DNA of 64,000 bases from Chrysogorgia sp. JL179-B06 (taxonomy: Eukaryota; Cnidaria; Anthozoa; Scleralcyonacea; Chrysogorgiidae): contig JAYKKM010000474.1 in NCBI GenBank assembly GCA_035772405.1, positions 560,001 through 624,000 of the forward strand, given 5' to 3'. Every line of letters begins with the position of its first letter. Position 1 is the stretch's first letter. Under the pieces are notes generated by a model. It saw nothing but the letters and a program-made list of their open reading frames with translations, was not told the origin of the DNA and did no database searches. Shown piece after piece: positions 10,522 to 20,558 of this stretch. The position numbers and the translations under genes are program-made.

Positions 10522-11109
10522 ATTTACATTGTTTTTTAACCCAATTTTTATTTACGAACGAGATTAATAAAATTTCAAAAATAAATAAGTTTTTAAATAA
10601 ATATTATTTGGGTACATTTCCTGCAAATATTTTTCCTAAAAAAATTTTTTATCCCTCGTGTTGGATTTGGAATACGGATGAAGCAGATCAAAACGGTCAA
10701 CATTGGGTTGCTATATGGGTGGATAAAGAAAAACATGAATTTTTTTGATAGTTTTGCTAAAGATGTATCGTTTTATAAGCGTGAATATTGGTATGATTAT
10801 AGTGTAAAAAAAGGACTAAAATTTCAATATATTCAAAGTAAACAATTACAATCCAAAAATACTGCCGTGTGTGGAAATTGGAGTTTATTATATTTATACA
10901 ATCAATGTCGTAATGAAATCGAAAATAATAATAAACAAAAAATATTTAAAAATGAACGTATTAAAATAAAAAATGATATTAAATTAAAAAAAAAAATAGA
11001 AACAATTTTAGGTAGTGTACTCGTGGGAATATATAATAAAAAATGTAAAAAAAATTGTAAGAGTAATAACAATCAGTCATGTTGTAGTTTTAATAATGCC
11101 AATTTTTAA
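10500..11109 (+). pseudogene. Adenain-type (C48) cysteine protease, frameshifted
   Basis: ATG 10500 opens a protein with the catalytic His in GQHWVAIW (residue 68). After a frame change at a T7 run (10740-10746) the second part has FDSFAKD (catalytic Asp/Asn position) and the nucleophile Cys in NTAVCGNWSLLYLY. A QSKQLQ oxyanion-type Gln precedes it. Order and spacing match adenovirus protease-like/Ulp1 enzymes that mature Polinton and adintovirus virions. The C-terminal extension is Lys-rich with a Cys-containing tail. A single base at the homopolymer separates the halves, so a sequencing indel is possible. Confidence 0.8.
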
Positions 11110-11148
11110 TTAAACAAAAAATTAACTATTTACAGTGATTTTTTATTT

Positions 11149-11368
11149 TTATTTTAACCATGGGTCAAAACCGCTAAAATTGTAACCTCCTTTTTGTTTT
11201 CTTTTTCGAATACCCCCTTTTTGTTTTCTTTTTCTTTTTCGAATACCGAATCCCAATTGACTTCCAATTATCGATCCCAAAGGTCCCAAAAAATCTAGAA
11301 CACTACTACCCCCTTTTTTTTTTTTTTCTAAGGATAATTCCCCTGCTTCTATATCTTCTTCTTGCCAT
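11149..11368 (-). pseudogene. Small basic and hydrophobic virion-type protein, frameshifted
   Basis: Read leftward from ATG 11368 the product begins MARRRYRSRG, an Arg-rich start typical of DNA-binding core proteins. An A15 run (on this strand) then changes the frame. The next frame encodes a hydrophobic Gly-rich helix (VLDFLGPLGSIIGSQLGFG) and two copies of a (R)KRKQKGG repeat, ending FSGFDPWLK at 11149. Polintons and adintoviruses often encode such a pVI/pX-like small protein. It is a candidate minor virion or membrane-active core protein. Confidence 0.5.
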
Positions 11369-11493
11369 GTTTTTTAAAAAAAATTTATACACAATATACA
11401 CACCCCATACTATATATACTTTTTAAAAAAACGATTTTTCAAACAACTCTTTTATTTTTTTTAAAAAACTTTAATTTTTCTTTTTACATTTAT
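11369..11493. other. AT-rich spacer
   Basis: Poly-T/A rich spacer between two minus-strand genes. No gene or clear structure is seen, apart from poly-A/T tracts that may serve as polyadenylation context. Confidence 0.4.
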
Positions 11494-12171
11494 TTACAAA
11501 TCATAGATTATCGTTGATTCATGTGGAAATACATTGGTTCTAATTCTACAATTTTCATACCCTTTTCTACAATTATCAAATACCAAATAACCATAGGGCT
11601 TCTCATTAATTTCACTTAATACTTTATTAAATCTATTTCTATTAATTTTTTTATTATCACATATCGTATACATATTATTATAATCACTTAAATTTTTAAA
11701 CATAACATAATATTGACTATTGACACGTAAATTTCGCAATTTACCATTACCATATGTTAAATTTTGGCATGTAAAAATAACACTAATATTACGATGATGG
11801 ACATCTTGAGTTGCAATATTATCTATTCTTTCAAGATTTTCTTTTGATGATGTTGCAACTAACATGAGATCATCTAATATTATTAAAGTATTTTCACGGG
11901 TATTCGTTTATATATCGGTAATGCGGGGAATACCCTTTTGACAATCGATAAATTCAACACTAATATCTGTTTTTTCCGCAAGAACTTTTTCCATTTCAGC
12001 GTACAGAGGTTGATAAATTGAATATAAATAAACAATTTTAACAATTGCTGGTGTAATCATAATGTTAATATTTTTCAATAATTGTAATATCCAATATGTT
12101 TTCCCGCTTTGACTAGGACCACATAACGTTAACATAAAAGGGTGTTGAAATGGTAATGAAACATTGTTCAT
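11494..12171 (-). pseudogene. FtsK/HerA-type genome packaging ATPase, frameshifted
   Basis: From ATG 12171 the product has FQHPFMLTLCGPSQSGKT, a Walker A motif at residues about 17-24 (GPSQSGKT). After a frame change near 11895-11908 the second part opens with a Walker B site (LIILDDLM) at about 11870-11890. It then continues with VIFTCQNL and YGYLVFDN to the end at 11494. These are the hallmarks of the A32-like packaging ATPase shared by Polintons, adintoviruses and virophages. It would pump DNA into capsids. The gene lies just downstream of the polymerase on the same strand. Confidence 0.8.
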
Positions 12172-12230
12172 TTCAGTTATCTAATAATCCAAACGGAATC
12201 GTATTAAAATTATTTTTAACAACACGTTTA

Positions 12231-15200
12231 TTAAATGTCAATAAAAATATGATTAAGTTTATCTTTACATATTTTATTGTGATATTTAATTTCGATGATC
12301 TGATCTTGATTTTTAACACATTGTGTCAAGGATAAAAAATTCAATTTTTCTTTTATTGTTTCATTTTTTAAAGTAAAACCTTTCACATGAATACATTCCT
12401 GATTTAAATTAGTTATATACGCGTAACATTTTGGACCCGTTGAACAAAAATTTGTTATCCATTCATTTTCATTTAATTCATTCGTTAAATCTCCTAAATA
12501 ATTTCCCGTTTTAACATCAGTATAATTATTTTCATCAGATATATAAATAACAGAATCTGTATCAAAATATAAAACGCAATCGTCTAATGTATTGAGTAAC
12601 TCGTATAATTTCAAACGTGCATATGCAGTGACAAAACATGCAATGATTACATTTCCCGTTTTTAGAGGTGTTGTTGCATCATCAATTTTTTCATATGTAC
12701 AACGTAATAATGTTTCGTTTATAAATTCCATCGATGTTAATTTTTTACTTTTATCATTGGCAATATTTAATAATTCTTCATAATCGTTTAAAAAACACAC
12801 TTGTGTATTATTTTGTTTTGGGCAAATTTTCCCCATAACGAATTTAAAAATGTTTTTGCAATAGTTCTTAATCCGGGATTTTTCTCTATTTTGTCTTTAT
12901 CTAAAAAAAACATTTTCATTTTTTAAATAATCATTACAATACTGTTTAGTTTTATCATCATTTTTACTTCCATCTGCGTCCAAACAATCCGTAGGAATTC
13001 CTGAAGATTCTTGTTTTATTTTTAAAAATTGATTTACGTATTGTGAAAAAATTTTTTCTTTGCGTTCAAAATGATATATTTCGTAAAGAGCTATTATTTT
13101 ATATCCCTTATCTATAGCAACATTAATCTCAACACTAGTCCAAGTACCCGTTAAGTATCGATCGCTTTCATTATGTTCACATTTATTACATTTATTCACA
13201 GCACATTTATAACATAATGGAAATAATAATTTCCCATCTATTCTAACAGGTAAAACAGGAAAATAAATATTTCGAGGAGGTGCAATACAAGATTTTACTA
13301 AACCAAATATGTCCTTGATTTTTATTTTATTACAATCTTCCCCCAGTAAAATAGTAGGATGACCACAGGAAAATCATAATTTTTTTGTACATAAGGGTAT
13401 AGCGATGTAAAATCTACATAACTTATTCGTTCGTTGGGTTTTGTTTCTTTAAATAAACATACGGGGGAAGTTCGTCCCCCATATAATGCGTCACGTGGTG
13501 TTAAAGGAGTAAACGGATAAAATTTTCTTTTCTTTTCAATTAATTGTTTCCGTGTATATATTTTTTCTTCTAAATAATCACATTCCCACATCTCGATTAA
13601 TTTGTAACCGGCATTTTTTATTGTCCAAGAAAAACGTTGCGTATTTGCATATAAATTACTAAATTTTTCGTTTGTAAGAACGTTTAATGCATAGGGGTCA
13701 AAACATTTGGGACATCCGTGATAAAAACAACCATGAAATTGATATATCGTATCAATATAAAAACCGTCGACAAAACGTCCTAGAATTTTTTCTCCTCATT
13801 TTGTGAACAGATATATTCTAAATTTCCTCCTATTTCTCGATTAATTTCATCTAACCAATCAATAGCAATTAAACTCTGTTTTACACACCCCCTATAGCCC
13901 GAAGCAGGAATAATATCTACACAATTTTTTTTTTAAAAATTAAGTCTATACACTTTCAAAGCTAAACTAGCAATTGTAATACAATTCTTTGCATAAAAGG
14001 GTGTAATATGACCTATGGTCATATGACCTATGGTGCCTATCATTGTAGAAAATTTAACACATCCCTTTCTTAAAATATCTACATCACTACAACAATGATA
14101 ATAAATCTCTTTACGAAATATATATTTCTCTTTTTTTTTTTCTAAATACCATTTTTCAAATTCCTTAAGTGTTGCTGTATTCATATGTTTCGTATCAAAA
14201 AATTTCCGATCTACAATTTCACCCTCATAAGTTAAATCGTAAAATTCATAAGGATGAAATCCCTTACATTCCCCTTGAAGATCCATTGCTTTTGGAATAT
14301 CGGCTAATTTCATACTAAAAAACAAATAACTATCGAGGATTCTAATATTTTGTTCTTTAATTATTAAACTCATTATTTTAGTACAGTTCATTATAGTATT
14401 CGGTATTATCTGTTTTATTTCTAAAAGATATTTTAAAATAAAAATAGTATCAAATCTACCCCCGTTATGAGCTATCCAAACGGAATTTTTTTGTTCAAAC
14501 ATAAATTCACATAAAGTTTCAATAATATTGTTATCAAAAATAAATTGTCTATTCCCACAACAACTAACTTTTTCAATACAATTAGCGATAATTTCTTGAT
14601 CCTTTTTTTCAAAAATTTTTGTTTTTTTAAATTCACTATGTTGACATTTTTTACATACCTTTTGGACGATACAATAAAACGGTACGAGCAATTTAGTTTC
14701 GGTTACTTTTGTTTCAAAATCAAAAAAAAATAAAGTGCGTTCACTTTCTTTCCCCTTGTTATATTCAAGTGAAAGGGGTTTCACATAACAAAAATGAGGT
14801 TGTTTCATGTATTTATCACAATGAAAACAAAATCGTTTGCTACAATCATGTTTAACTGTTTTATTAGAAAAAATGAAAAAGAATCGCGGACAAATTTTGT
14901 TACAGGTTTTACAAAAAAAATAATATTGACAAGGTGTTAAACGATCATAATTATTTTGAGAGGGTTTAAAAATTTTATTTGTTAAATGATTTGTAAAACA
15001 ATTTTCATCATAAAAAATTATATCACAACTGTTACAAATAAGTTTATTATTTTTATCTTTACACTTATTCGGATATTTATAACATCGTAAACAAGTTAAA
15101 TTATTTGTAGTACATAGGTGATTATCGATATATTCATGGCGTGTAAAATAACTCATACATTTAACACAAAAAGAACTGGTGTTAAGTTTAGAAAATTCCT

Positions 15201-15471
15201 TTATGCTTAAGACTACATCGTAATGATTATTATTTAACCATAAACATACAATTTCATTAGTTAATTTAAAAAGATTACCCTCACTATCAGTTCGTGAATC
15301 ATAAATTATATTATCGGAATGAGTGTCAGCATACACTAACAAATCAACACCCTGTTTTTTAAAATAATTATTATATACTAACTCAAACTGTGTGGCATCA
15401 ACATTACCCTCGGGTATCCCACATTCCCGATATACATTTCGAATTTCTTCACACGTAAATAAATCATCCAC
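12231..15471 (-). pseudogene. Protein-primed family B DNA polymerase, multiply frameshifted
   Basis: Four ORF pieces in order from 15471 down form a Polinton PolB. The N-terminal piece (15471-13933) has zinc-finger-like Cys clusters, then exonuclease motifs FFFDFET, AHNGGRFDTIFIL and CCSDVDIL. The region 13930-13592 has a VDGFYIDTIYQFHGCFYHGC patch. The next pieces carry palm motif A (YVDFTSLYPYVQ, about 13420-13395), motif B (FLNSLWGKF, about 12850-12830) and motif C (YFDTDSVIYI, about 12560-12530). At least four frame breaks are present. No ATG leads the first piece (GTG at 15471). Catalytic residues are all conserved, so decay is recent or partly an assembly artefact. Confidence 0.88.
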
Positions 15472-15506
15472 GGGTTTATTGGGTTTTCTTTTTATATTTA
15501 TAGCGT

Positions 15507-15698
15507 CTAATATTTAGCGTCTTGTTGTAAAAATGATAAACCTACTAATATTGCTAAAGCAAAACAGCAATCTTTCACTGTACGAAATAATACATGGCTA
15601 AGAATATAAAATACACCCGTGCGAAATTTACGGCCATATTTTTTTACATACATATTACTTTTCACACCGCCTTTATCTGTAGCATTTCCCTTATTCAA
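15507..15698 (-). CDS. Small membrane protein candidate
   Basis: The frame is open for 63 codons with a TTG start; the first ATG is about 16 codons in. The N-terminal half is basic (MYVKKYGRKFRTG). The C-terminal half is a single hydrophobic segment (CCFALAILVGLSFL) ending in a short polar tail. The layout is that of a small one-pass membrane or membrane-active virion protein. Coding text may extend upstream in another frame. It sits at the 5' side of PolB on the same strand. No family was recognised. Confidence 0.35.
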   Translation of the reverse strand: MNKGNATDKGGVKSNMYVKKYGRKFRTGVFYILSHVLFRTVKDCCFALAILVGLSFLQQDAKY

Positions 15699-15819
15699 AC
15701 TATTATAAATACTTTTTTCCTTAATACACTATTTTTTTTTTATTTGTACTTATTCCTGCGGGAAAAGTTTGAACTATTACCTTACTATTCCAACCATTAG
15801 CTATTATTTCTTTATTACT

Positions 15820-16371
15820 CTACATAAATTTTTCCATAATATTTAAGAAATATTTAACGTCAAAGTCTTTCACGGGTAAAACGGCTGTAGAGAAAAAACT
15901 TTTTGGCGCATTACTAAAGATAAATCTAACATAATCGTCATCACTTTTTACATTTGTCCGCGCAATGTTAATTAAATAAGAAAAAACCAACGATAACGAT
16001 TGAATAAAACTAATAAAATTAACCGTTTTTTCCCATGAAACATCCAAAGAAAAATGTTGTTCAGTGACTTTAAATTTTTCTCTACTAATAGTTTCTATAT
16101 GATTAACAGAAAAATAATCGTCTATTTTTTCATTTTTCTTACTTTCTTTTTTCTTATTAAATCTATATCTTTTTGACTATATTTTAATTTTTTCTGATCA
16201 TCATTCATCTTCTTTTTTTTTTCTAAAACAAGAAAAACACGCCGTTTTATTTTTATTTATGTTTTCGTCTTCTCCATCAACACGATCAATAGTAACATCG
16301 TATGAATCCTGTATATTAATACACGTCAACGTAACTATAGGAGGGATTTTTTTTGATAATAAAGAACCCAT
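15820..16371 (-). pseudogene. Unknown gene with myristoylation-like start, frameshifted
   Basis: ATG 16371 opens MGSLLSKKIPPIV, with Gly2 and Ser6 matching an N-myristoylation signal. The ORF ends after 56 codons at 16201 near A runs. Coding-like text continues in other frames to a final piece (16047-15820) with a helical region (FIQSLSLVFSYLI) and a terminal NIMEKFM. A single protein of about 180 residues with two frame breaks is the simplest reading. It could be a membrane-anchored virion protein. No family was recognised. Confidence 0.4.
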
Positions 16372-16412
16372 TTAAAAAAAACTAAAACAAAAAAAAGAGA
16401 GTAAAAAAAAAT

Positions 16413-16625
16413 ATGAGTGAAATTGTTTATATTGAAATTTATTTACAATCGTCTAATTTACCTTATATCGGATATGAAATTCAAGATAATGATCCTTCAA
16501 TATTATTTACGCCGTATCTTTTAAGGGAATGTTTACTAAATTTTACAGAAGATAAAGAAAAGATAATACCCATATCATCAAAGATTTTAAAACAAAGAAT
16601 AACAGAATTAAAAAAAGTAGTATAA
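16413..16625 (+). CDS. Small hypothetical protein
   Basis: ATG 16413 opens a 70-residue product (start MSEIVYIEIYLQ, end ITELKKVV) with no frame break. It begins only about 40 bp from the divergent start at 16371, so the two share a promoter region. Another short open frame (about 16650-16755) follows but lacks an ATG. No domain was recognised. Confidence 0.45.
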   Translation: MSEIVYIEIYLQSSNLPYIGYEIQDNDPSILFTPYLLRECLLNFTEDKEKIIPISSKILKQRITELKKVV

Positions 16626-16758
16626 ACAGTATATATATAAAAAAGTATATAACTGCCCCGAAGATATTATCTATAAAGTAGATTGTTTGGTAAAATTTAT
16701 TCAGAGACATGAAAAAAATAATGATTATTTAGGAATAAAAACTATATTTTAAAACAAA

Positions 16759-17310
16759 ATGGTAAGAGTTAAGTTACCTCGAAAAAAAAGACGCAATGAT
16801 AAATCTCAAAGTATACGTCACGTTCTTCAATGTAGAAGTAAAACCTTAAAAAAAATAAGATGTCGTAAACGAACAGCAAAAACAAAAAAATGTTGGATTC
16901 ATTTAGCAAAACAAAATAACTTACGTATCAAGAAATCAACGATCCCCAATGCGGGTGAAGGATTATTTGCTTGGAAAAAACCTTTTAAACCCGATCGTAA
17001 TATTTGTTATTACACGGGTCAAAAAACAACACAGGTCAAATTGGATCGTAAATATGGTAAAAACACTAATGCTGTATATAGTATTTGTAACGATGCAAAC
17101 ACTTGTATCGATGCTTATTTGACAACTCACGCCGCAGCACGTTATGCGAATAATGGGAAAACCGGTTCTATATATAAAAATAATTCCGATTTTGTTTACG
17201 ACCCCAATAATAAAAAAATGTATTTAGAAAGTATAAAACATATAAAAGCCCATGAAGAAATTTTTGCAGACTATGGTGATAACTATTGGCAGAGAAAACA
17301 ACCTTCATAA
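16759..17310 (+). CDS. SET-domain protein lysine methyltransferase
   Basis: The 183-residue ORF is intact from ATG 16759. An N-terminal basic region carries a Cys pattern C-x9-C-x9-C-W-x-H (residues 25-48), like the small zinc modules of large DNA viruses. The SET domain spans about 55-177: GEGLFAWKK (cofactor loop), a YTG strand at about 85-87, AARYANN (position of the usual R(F/Y)(I/V)NH motif) and the C-terminal DYGDNYW with the catalytic Tyr. It would transfer methyl from S-adenosylmethionine to lysine. It has no post-SET zinc cluster and is compact like viral SET enzymes. Histone H3 is a plausible substrate, but the sequence does not show this. It neighbours a basic GG-repeat protein. 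Confidence 0.88.
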   Translation: MVRVKLPRKKRRNDKSQSIRHVLQCRSKTLKKIRCRKRTAKTKKCWIHLAKQNNLRIKKSTIPNAGEGLFAWKKPFKPDRNICYYTGQKTTQVKLDRKYGKNTNAVYSICNDANTCIDAYLTTHAAARYANNGKTGSIYKNNSDFVYDPNNKKMYLESIKHIKAHEEIFADYGDNYWQRKQPS

Positions 17311-17312
17311 CA

Positions 17313-17597
17313 ATGGTAGGAAGAATAAGAGATTTACGGGGTGGTGATTTTAAGGGGAAAAAAAGGCAACGTGGAGGTATTTTTAAAGAGAAAAAAAGGC
17401 AACGTGGAGGACATAAAACAGTCAATAAATACGGCAAACTTTTTATAAACGATTTTAAAAAAGAGCTTAAAACAAAAGCTAATGTAGTAAAAATTATTGC
17501 AAAACTAGGAACGAAAAAAATCAAAAGACATTTTCAAAAAGGAGGACTTGTATATCATAAACCCAGAAACCATGTTGAAAAGTTTTTAATGTATTAA
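17313..17597 (+). CDS. Basic GG-repeat protein, candidate virion core protein
   Basis: ATG 17313 starts just after the SET stop (17308-17310). The 94-residue product is Lys/Arg-rich. Residues about 9-33 hold two tandem copies of a (K/E)KKRQRGG unit, encoded by a near-exact 27-bp DNA duplication. Its last part has KKIKRHFQKGGLVYH. Paired Gly sites in basic small proteins are common in adenovirus-type core precursors, where the viral protease cuts, but no exact cleavage consensus is claimed. It may bind genome DNA or be a SET substrate. Confidence 0.55.
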   Translation: MVGRIRDLRGGDFKGKKRQRGGIFKEKKRQRGGHKTVNKYGKLFINDFKKELKTKANVVKIIAKLGTKKIKRHFQKGGLVYHKPRNHVEKFLMY

Positions 17598-17621
17598 TTT
17601 TTTTAAAATAAAAACATACAT

Positions 17622-18215
17622 TCAGTGTATTATTTCGTTACATAAGAGGTTATTGTCCATTGAATATTTTTCTACATTATAAGCTCTTATTTCATTAAAA
17701 TTTACACTGATGAAATTAGGGTAATCCACATTACATTCGCATTCCCCTTTACATTTTTTACAAGTGTATTTTATAGTTTTATTATAAACAAAAAAATCAT
17801 AATATAATGCTATAATACTCCTAAAGCACTCATAACTAAAACAATGTTTTCTATCATAATCTAGTATCTTTAAATATTCTCCAATTCCTTTGTCGTTGAT
17901 ACGTGGGAGTTGGTCATCATTCCATGCTTCACATATTTTACGAAGAAATTCATAACATTCTTCTGGAATTTCGTGTTCCTCTTGATGTATAATATACATT
18001 TTGGGATTTTTTGAACATTCTACTTCCAGTATAAATTTATACCGCAAATATGTTTCATAATCAGCTATAGATATTAGTAGATGATATCTTGATTTTTCAA
18101 TTTCCACACTTCCTACTAAATGCCAAAAAAAAACGGATTCCGCATAACTATATTGTGTTAAATCATGATAAATCTTATATCCCTCTTGATTTTGTACTTG
18201 CTGAAACATAGCCAT
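17622..18215 (-). CDS. Hypothetical protein, 197 residues
   Basis: The ORF is intact from ATG 18215 (second ATG two codons later). It is rich in aromatic and acidic residues. Near the C terminus lies a cluster KYTCKKCKGECECN, four Cys in a possible zinc-binding knuckle. The first two thirds look folded (FFWHLVGSVEIEKSRYHLLI). It is in the minus-strand trio before the right inverted repeat. No family was recognised. Confidence 0.55.
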   Translation of the reverse strand: MAMFQQVQNQEGYKIYHDLTQYSYAESVFFWHLVGSVEIEKSRYHLLISIADYETYLRYKFILEVECSKNPKMYIIHQEEHEIPEECYEFLRKICEAWNDDQLPRINDKGIGEYLKILDYDRKHCFSYECFRSIIALYYDFFVYNKTIKYTCKKCKGECECNVDYPNFISVNFNEIRAYNVEKYSMDNNLLCNEIIH

Positions 18216-18257
18216 GACACGTACCCCTCTTTGATAAAACGATCTTTATATATACCC

Positions 18258-18941
18258 CTATCTACGTATATCCATCAGAATAAACAAAAGAAATATCGTA
18301 TTCATTATAGGGTTTATCCGCCTCGCCAATTTTAATACCATATTTATAAAAAAATGATCATCTATAAATTGAATGTTTTGAATCAAAATAAAATCTTCGT
18401 TAGCAGGTAAATTATAAGCTAAATCTACAAAACGTTTATCATCGTTAAAGAAATTTTTCTCAGGATCAATAAACAATTGATAAGTGGCAAAATAATATTT
18501 ACGGGCTTGGCCAATATTTGATCCCAAATCACCCTCTTCGAATATCTCTTTTTTAACTTGAACAATACTCCATCCTATTGCATCGTTATATTTTTCTCCA
18601 ATATTATTTTTAAGTTTTACATCAATACTATGAATTATTTTTCGTTTATACCAATTTTTTTTTCTTGCTTCTAATTCTCCCATACGATAATTCTGTTTAT
18701 CTGTTTGAAATTTTCTATTGTCGCTAAATGTCAATGAAAAATCAGTAAATGGACCTGAAGCTCGAATATTTGTTTTAATTTTAAAACCGTCAAGAAAACT
18801 CGTGGGTATTACACCACGTTGCCAAGGAACTTCTTGAAACTCATATAAATTTGCTGCTGATTTTAAAGCAACTGTCGCGCTTTTTCTTTGATTCGTAAGC
18901 CAAAAACGTTCACTGTGATGGATGATTTTTTTCTGACTCAT
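18258..18941 (-). CDS. Hypothetical protein, 227 residues
   Basis: ATG 18941 opens a long ORF with mixed beta-rich text (GFKIKTNIRASGPFTDFSLT and DAIGWSIVQVKKEIFEEG). The last about 20 residues turn very hydrophobic (NTIFLLFILMDIRR), which may be a tail helix or the result of a frame change at the end. The beta-rich body would suit a virion structural role, but no family was recognised. It lies 42 bp from the downstream 17622-18215 gene. Confidence 0.5.
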   Translation of the reverse strand: MSQKKIIHHSERFWLTNQRKSATVALKSAANLYEFQEVPWQRGVIPTSFLDGFKIKTNIRASGPFTDFSLTFSDNRKFQTDKQNYRMGELEARKKNWYKRKIIHSIDVKLKNNIGEKYNDAIGWSIVQVKKEIFEEGDLGSNIGQARKYYFATYQLFIDPEKNFFNDDKRFVDLAYNLPANEDFILIQNIQFIDDHFFINMVLKLARRINPIMNTIFLLFILMDIRR

Positions 18942-18985
18942 TTTAATTCCAATACGAGAAAAAAATTAAGAACGTTTTATTTATA

Positions 18986-19270
18986 CTATACGTAGAATGA
19001 TATCATTTTTATATATTTAAATGTACAAAGAGTTGCTAAGATCATCTTAATTTTTTTAAAACTTCTCTCTCCTATTTTAACAAAAATAGTATTTTTGATA
19101 ACATGTACATCTTTAACAAAATAATACCGTTCTAATGTACGTTTTATTTTTAAAATATAAACAGTTGTCAAATGTACTTTTGATAATTTTTTAAACAATC
19201 TTTGTGTTTCTAAAAATAAAAGGAAAATACATTCAATATTTTTTTGATTTTTTTTAAAATCAAAAGACAC
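18986..19270 (-). CDS. Small Lys-rich hypothetical protein
   Basis: ATG 19270 gives 94 residues, with helical charged text (RLFKKLSKVHLTTVYILKI) and a hydrophobic end. It is highly AT-biased. No domain was recognised, and it might be a fragment. It sits just inside the right inverted-repeat arm. Confidence 0.35.
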   Translation of the reverse strand: MSFDFKKNQKNIECIFLLFLETQRLFKKLSKVHLTTVYILKIKRTLERYYFVKDVHVIKNTIFVKIGERSFKKIKMILATLCTFKYIKMISFYV

Positions 19271-19316
19271 AAGTGTATTTTTTTATTTAGGAAAAATGTT
19301 CAGGAGAGAATAAATT

Positions 19317-20102
19317 TTAAAAATTAAATTCCTTATCATACATAGCTAGTACCGATCGTTCATTATCCCCATCTTCTAATTTACGAAACAAACATGCAGC
19401 AAATAAAAGACATTCAAACAAACTACAATGATACAATAAACATGTGGGTTCACTAGTATGATACCAACAATTTCTTGGTTTAAGATTATAAAACGAAAGT
19501 AAATAATCGTACTTCTCAATTCCAAAATATTCAAGATTAACACAATGTAAAATAGTTTTTTCTTGAAGTGTTTTAACTAACGACGATTCTTTGTCACCAC
19601 CTTTATACCCGATAATAGCATTCGGGGGAAAAACATTACGAAATAAATAACTTAATCTATTTATAAGTTCACTTTGACTAAAATAATCTCTTGATTTTTT
19701 TTCAGATAAATAGTCTAAACCATGACATCGATATTGATAGTAGACAGTAGACCGTTCCCTTCGAGTTAGTTCTTTGTAGGGTTTTAACTTCCCATCATAA
19801 CAATGATAAATAAAATACTTGTTCGTTTGAAGTTCGAGAAGAGTTACTTCACGATAACTGGGTCTCTCTCCCTTAAACTGGTAACATTCACAATCCATTA
19901 TATGTGTGATACGCGATAAAAATAATTTCTGTCGTTCTTGGGATATTTCTTCTTTACATTTGTTTAATGCACAATTATATTTACCCGCATACAACTCTTC
20001 GATAGTCGTCCCTTCAGATTCTTCCTGGGGCTTTGTCTCTAACGGGATGTAGTCATCTACTTCTTTAATTTCGCTGTTCACGGTGTCTAATCTTTTTGCC
20101 AT
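19317..20102 (-). CDS. Inverted-repeat gene, intact right copy
   Basis: The ORF starts at ATG 20102 (MAKRLDTVNSEIKE) and has about 261 residues. An earlier in-frame TTG exists, but ATG 20102 matches the left copy's ATG 157. An acidic N-terminal region precedes YNCALNKCKEEISQERQKLF. The core has IIGYKGGDKESSLVKTL, and a hydrophobic Cys-rich stretch (CLLYHCSLFECLLFAACLF) lies near the end. A diverged paralogue lies at 20790-21785. No known family was recognised. A gene kept in both arms is likely an early or host-interaction gene, but that is inference. Confidence 0.7.
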   Translation of the reverse strand: MAKRLDTVNSEIKEVDDYIPLETKPQEESEGTTIEELYAGKYNCALNKCKEEISQERQKLFLSRITHIMDCECYQFKGERPSYREVTLLELQTNKYFIYHCYDGKLKPYKELTRRERSTVYYQYRCHGLDYLSEKKSRDYFSQSELINRLSYLFRNVFPPNAIIGYKGGDKESSLVKTLQEKTILHCVNLEYFGIEKYDYLLSFYNLKPRNCWYHTSEPTCLLYHCSLFECLLFAACLFRKLEDGDNERSVLAMYDKEFNF

Positions 20103-20252
20103 CTCTCTCTCTCCTACACTCAGACTGATATTAATTATTTTCGACATCGGGTTTTATAATAGCATCCTGCGTTACTATGCGTTACTGGGGATAGATTAGT
20201 TTGACCAATCAGAGTTCGTTGATTAAAGCTTTCATGTCATACAGATGATTTG
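19320..20252. repeat. Right arm of gene-bearing inverted repeat
   Basis: Reverse complement of 1-1524 minus the MITE. It ends at 20252 only because the window's left edge limits the comparison; the bases beyond (gatactcatgtac) may also be repeated outside the window. Confidence 0.85.
20151..20212 (-). promoter_or_regulatory. TATA and CCAAT elements of right inverted-repeat gene
   Basis: On the minus strand, attataaaac (about 20151-20160) lies about 50 bp before ATG 20102, and CTGATTGG (about 20204-20211) lies about 50 bp further upstream. This mirrors the left arm. Confidence 0.5.
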
Positions 20253-20556
20253 TGATACTCATGTACAATGAATGTGTGTTGTGGGAATTAGAGACGCGAC
20301 GCCCTACTTAGCGAATTTCTTCTAAACAAATACTCGCGGATTAGTTGCCGCAATGCTATGTTGTGGGATTAACGAATGTTGTGGGATTAACGACACGAAT
20401 CCCTAATTTTGTTCTAAAACACACACACGTCACATCAGTTGATATATTATATAGTCGTGGGATTAGTTTATAGATACAATAATACTTTTTTCAAATTTTG
20501 ATCAAAATCGTGTTAAATTCTACATGTGAAATATATATTATAAGAATGGGAAAATA
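20253..20556. promoter_or_regulatory. Non-coding segment with repeated TTGTGGGATTA motifs
   Basis: No gene. The motif (G)TTGTGGGA(A/T)TTA recurs near 20278, 20370 and 20385, and GTGGGATTAG occurs near 20458. The stretch 20436-20467 is an imperfect inverted copy of 24831-24861. This could be a regulatory or end-associated region. Confidence 0.4.
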
Positions 20557-20558
20557 GT

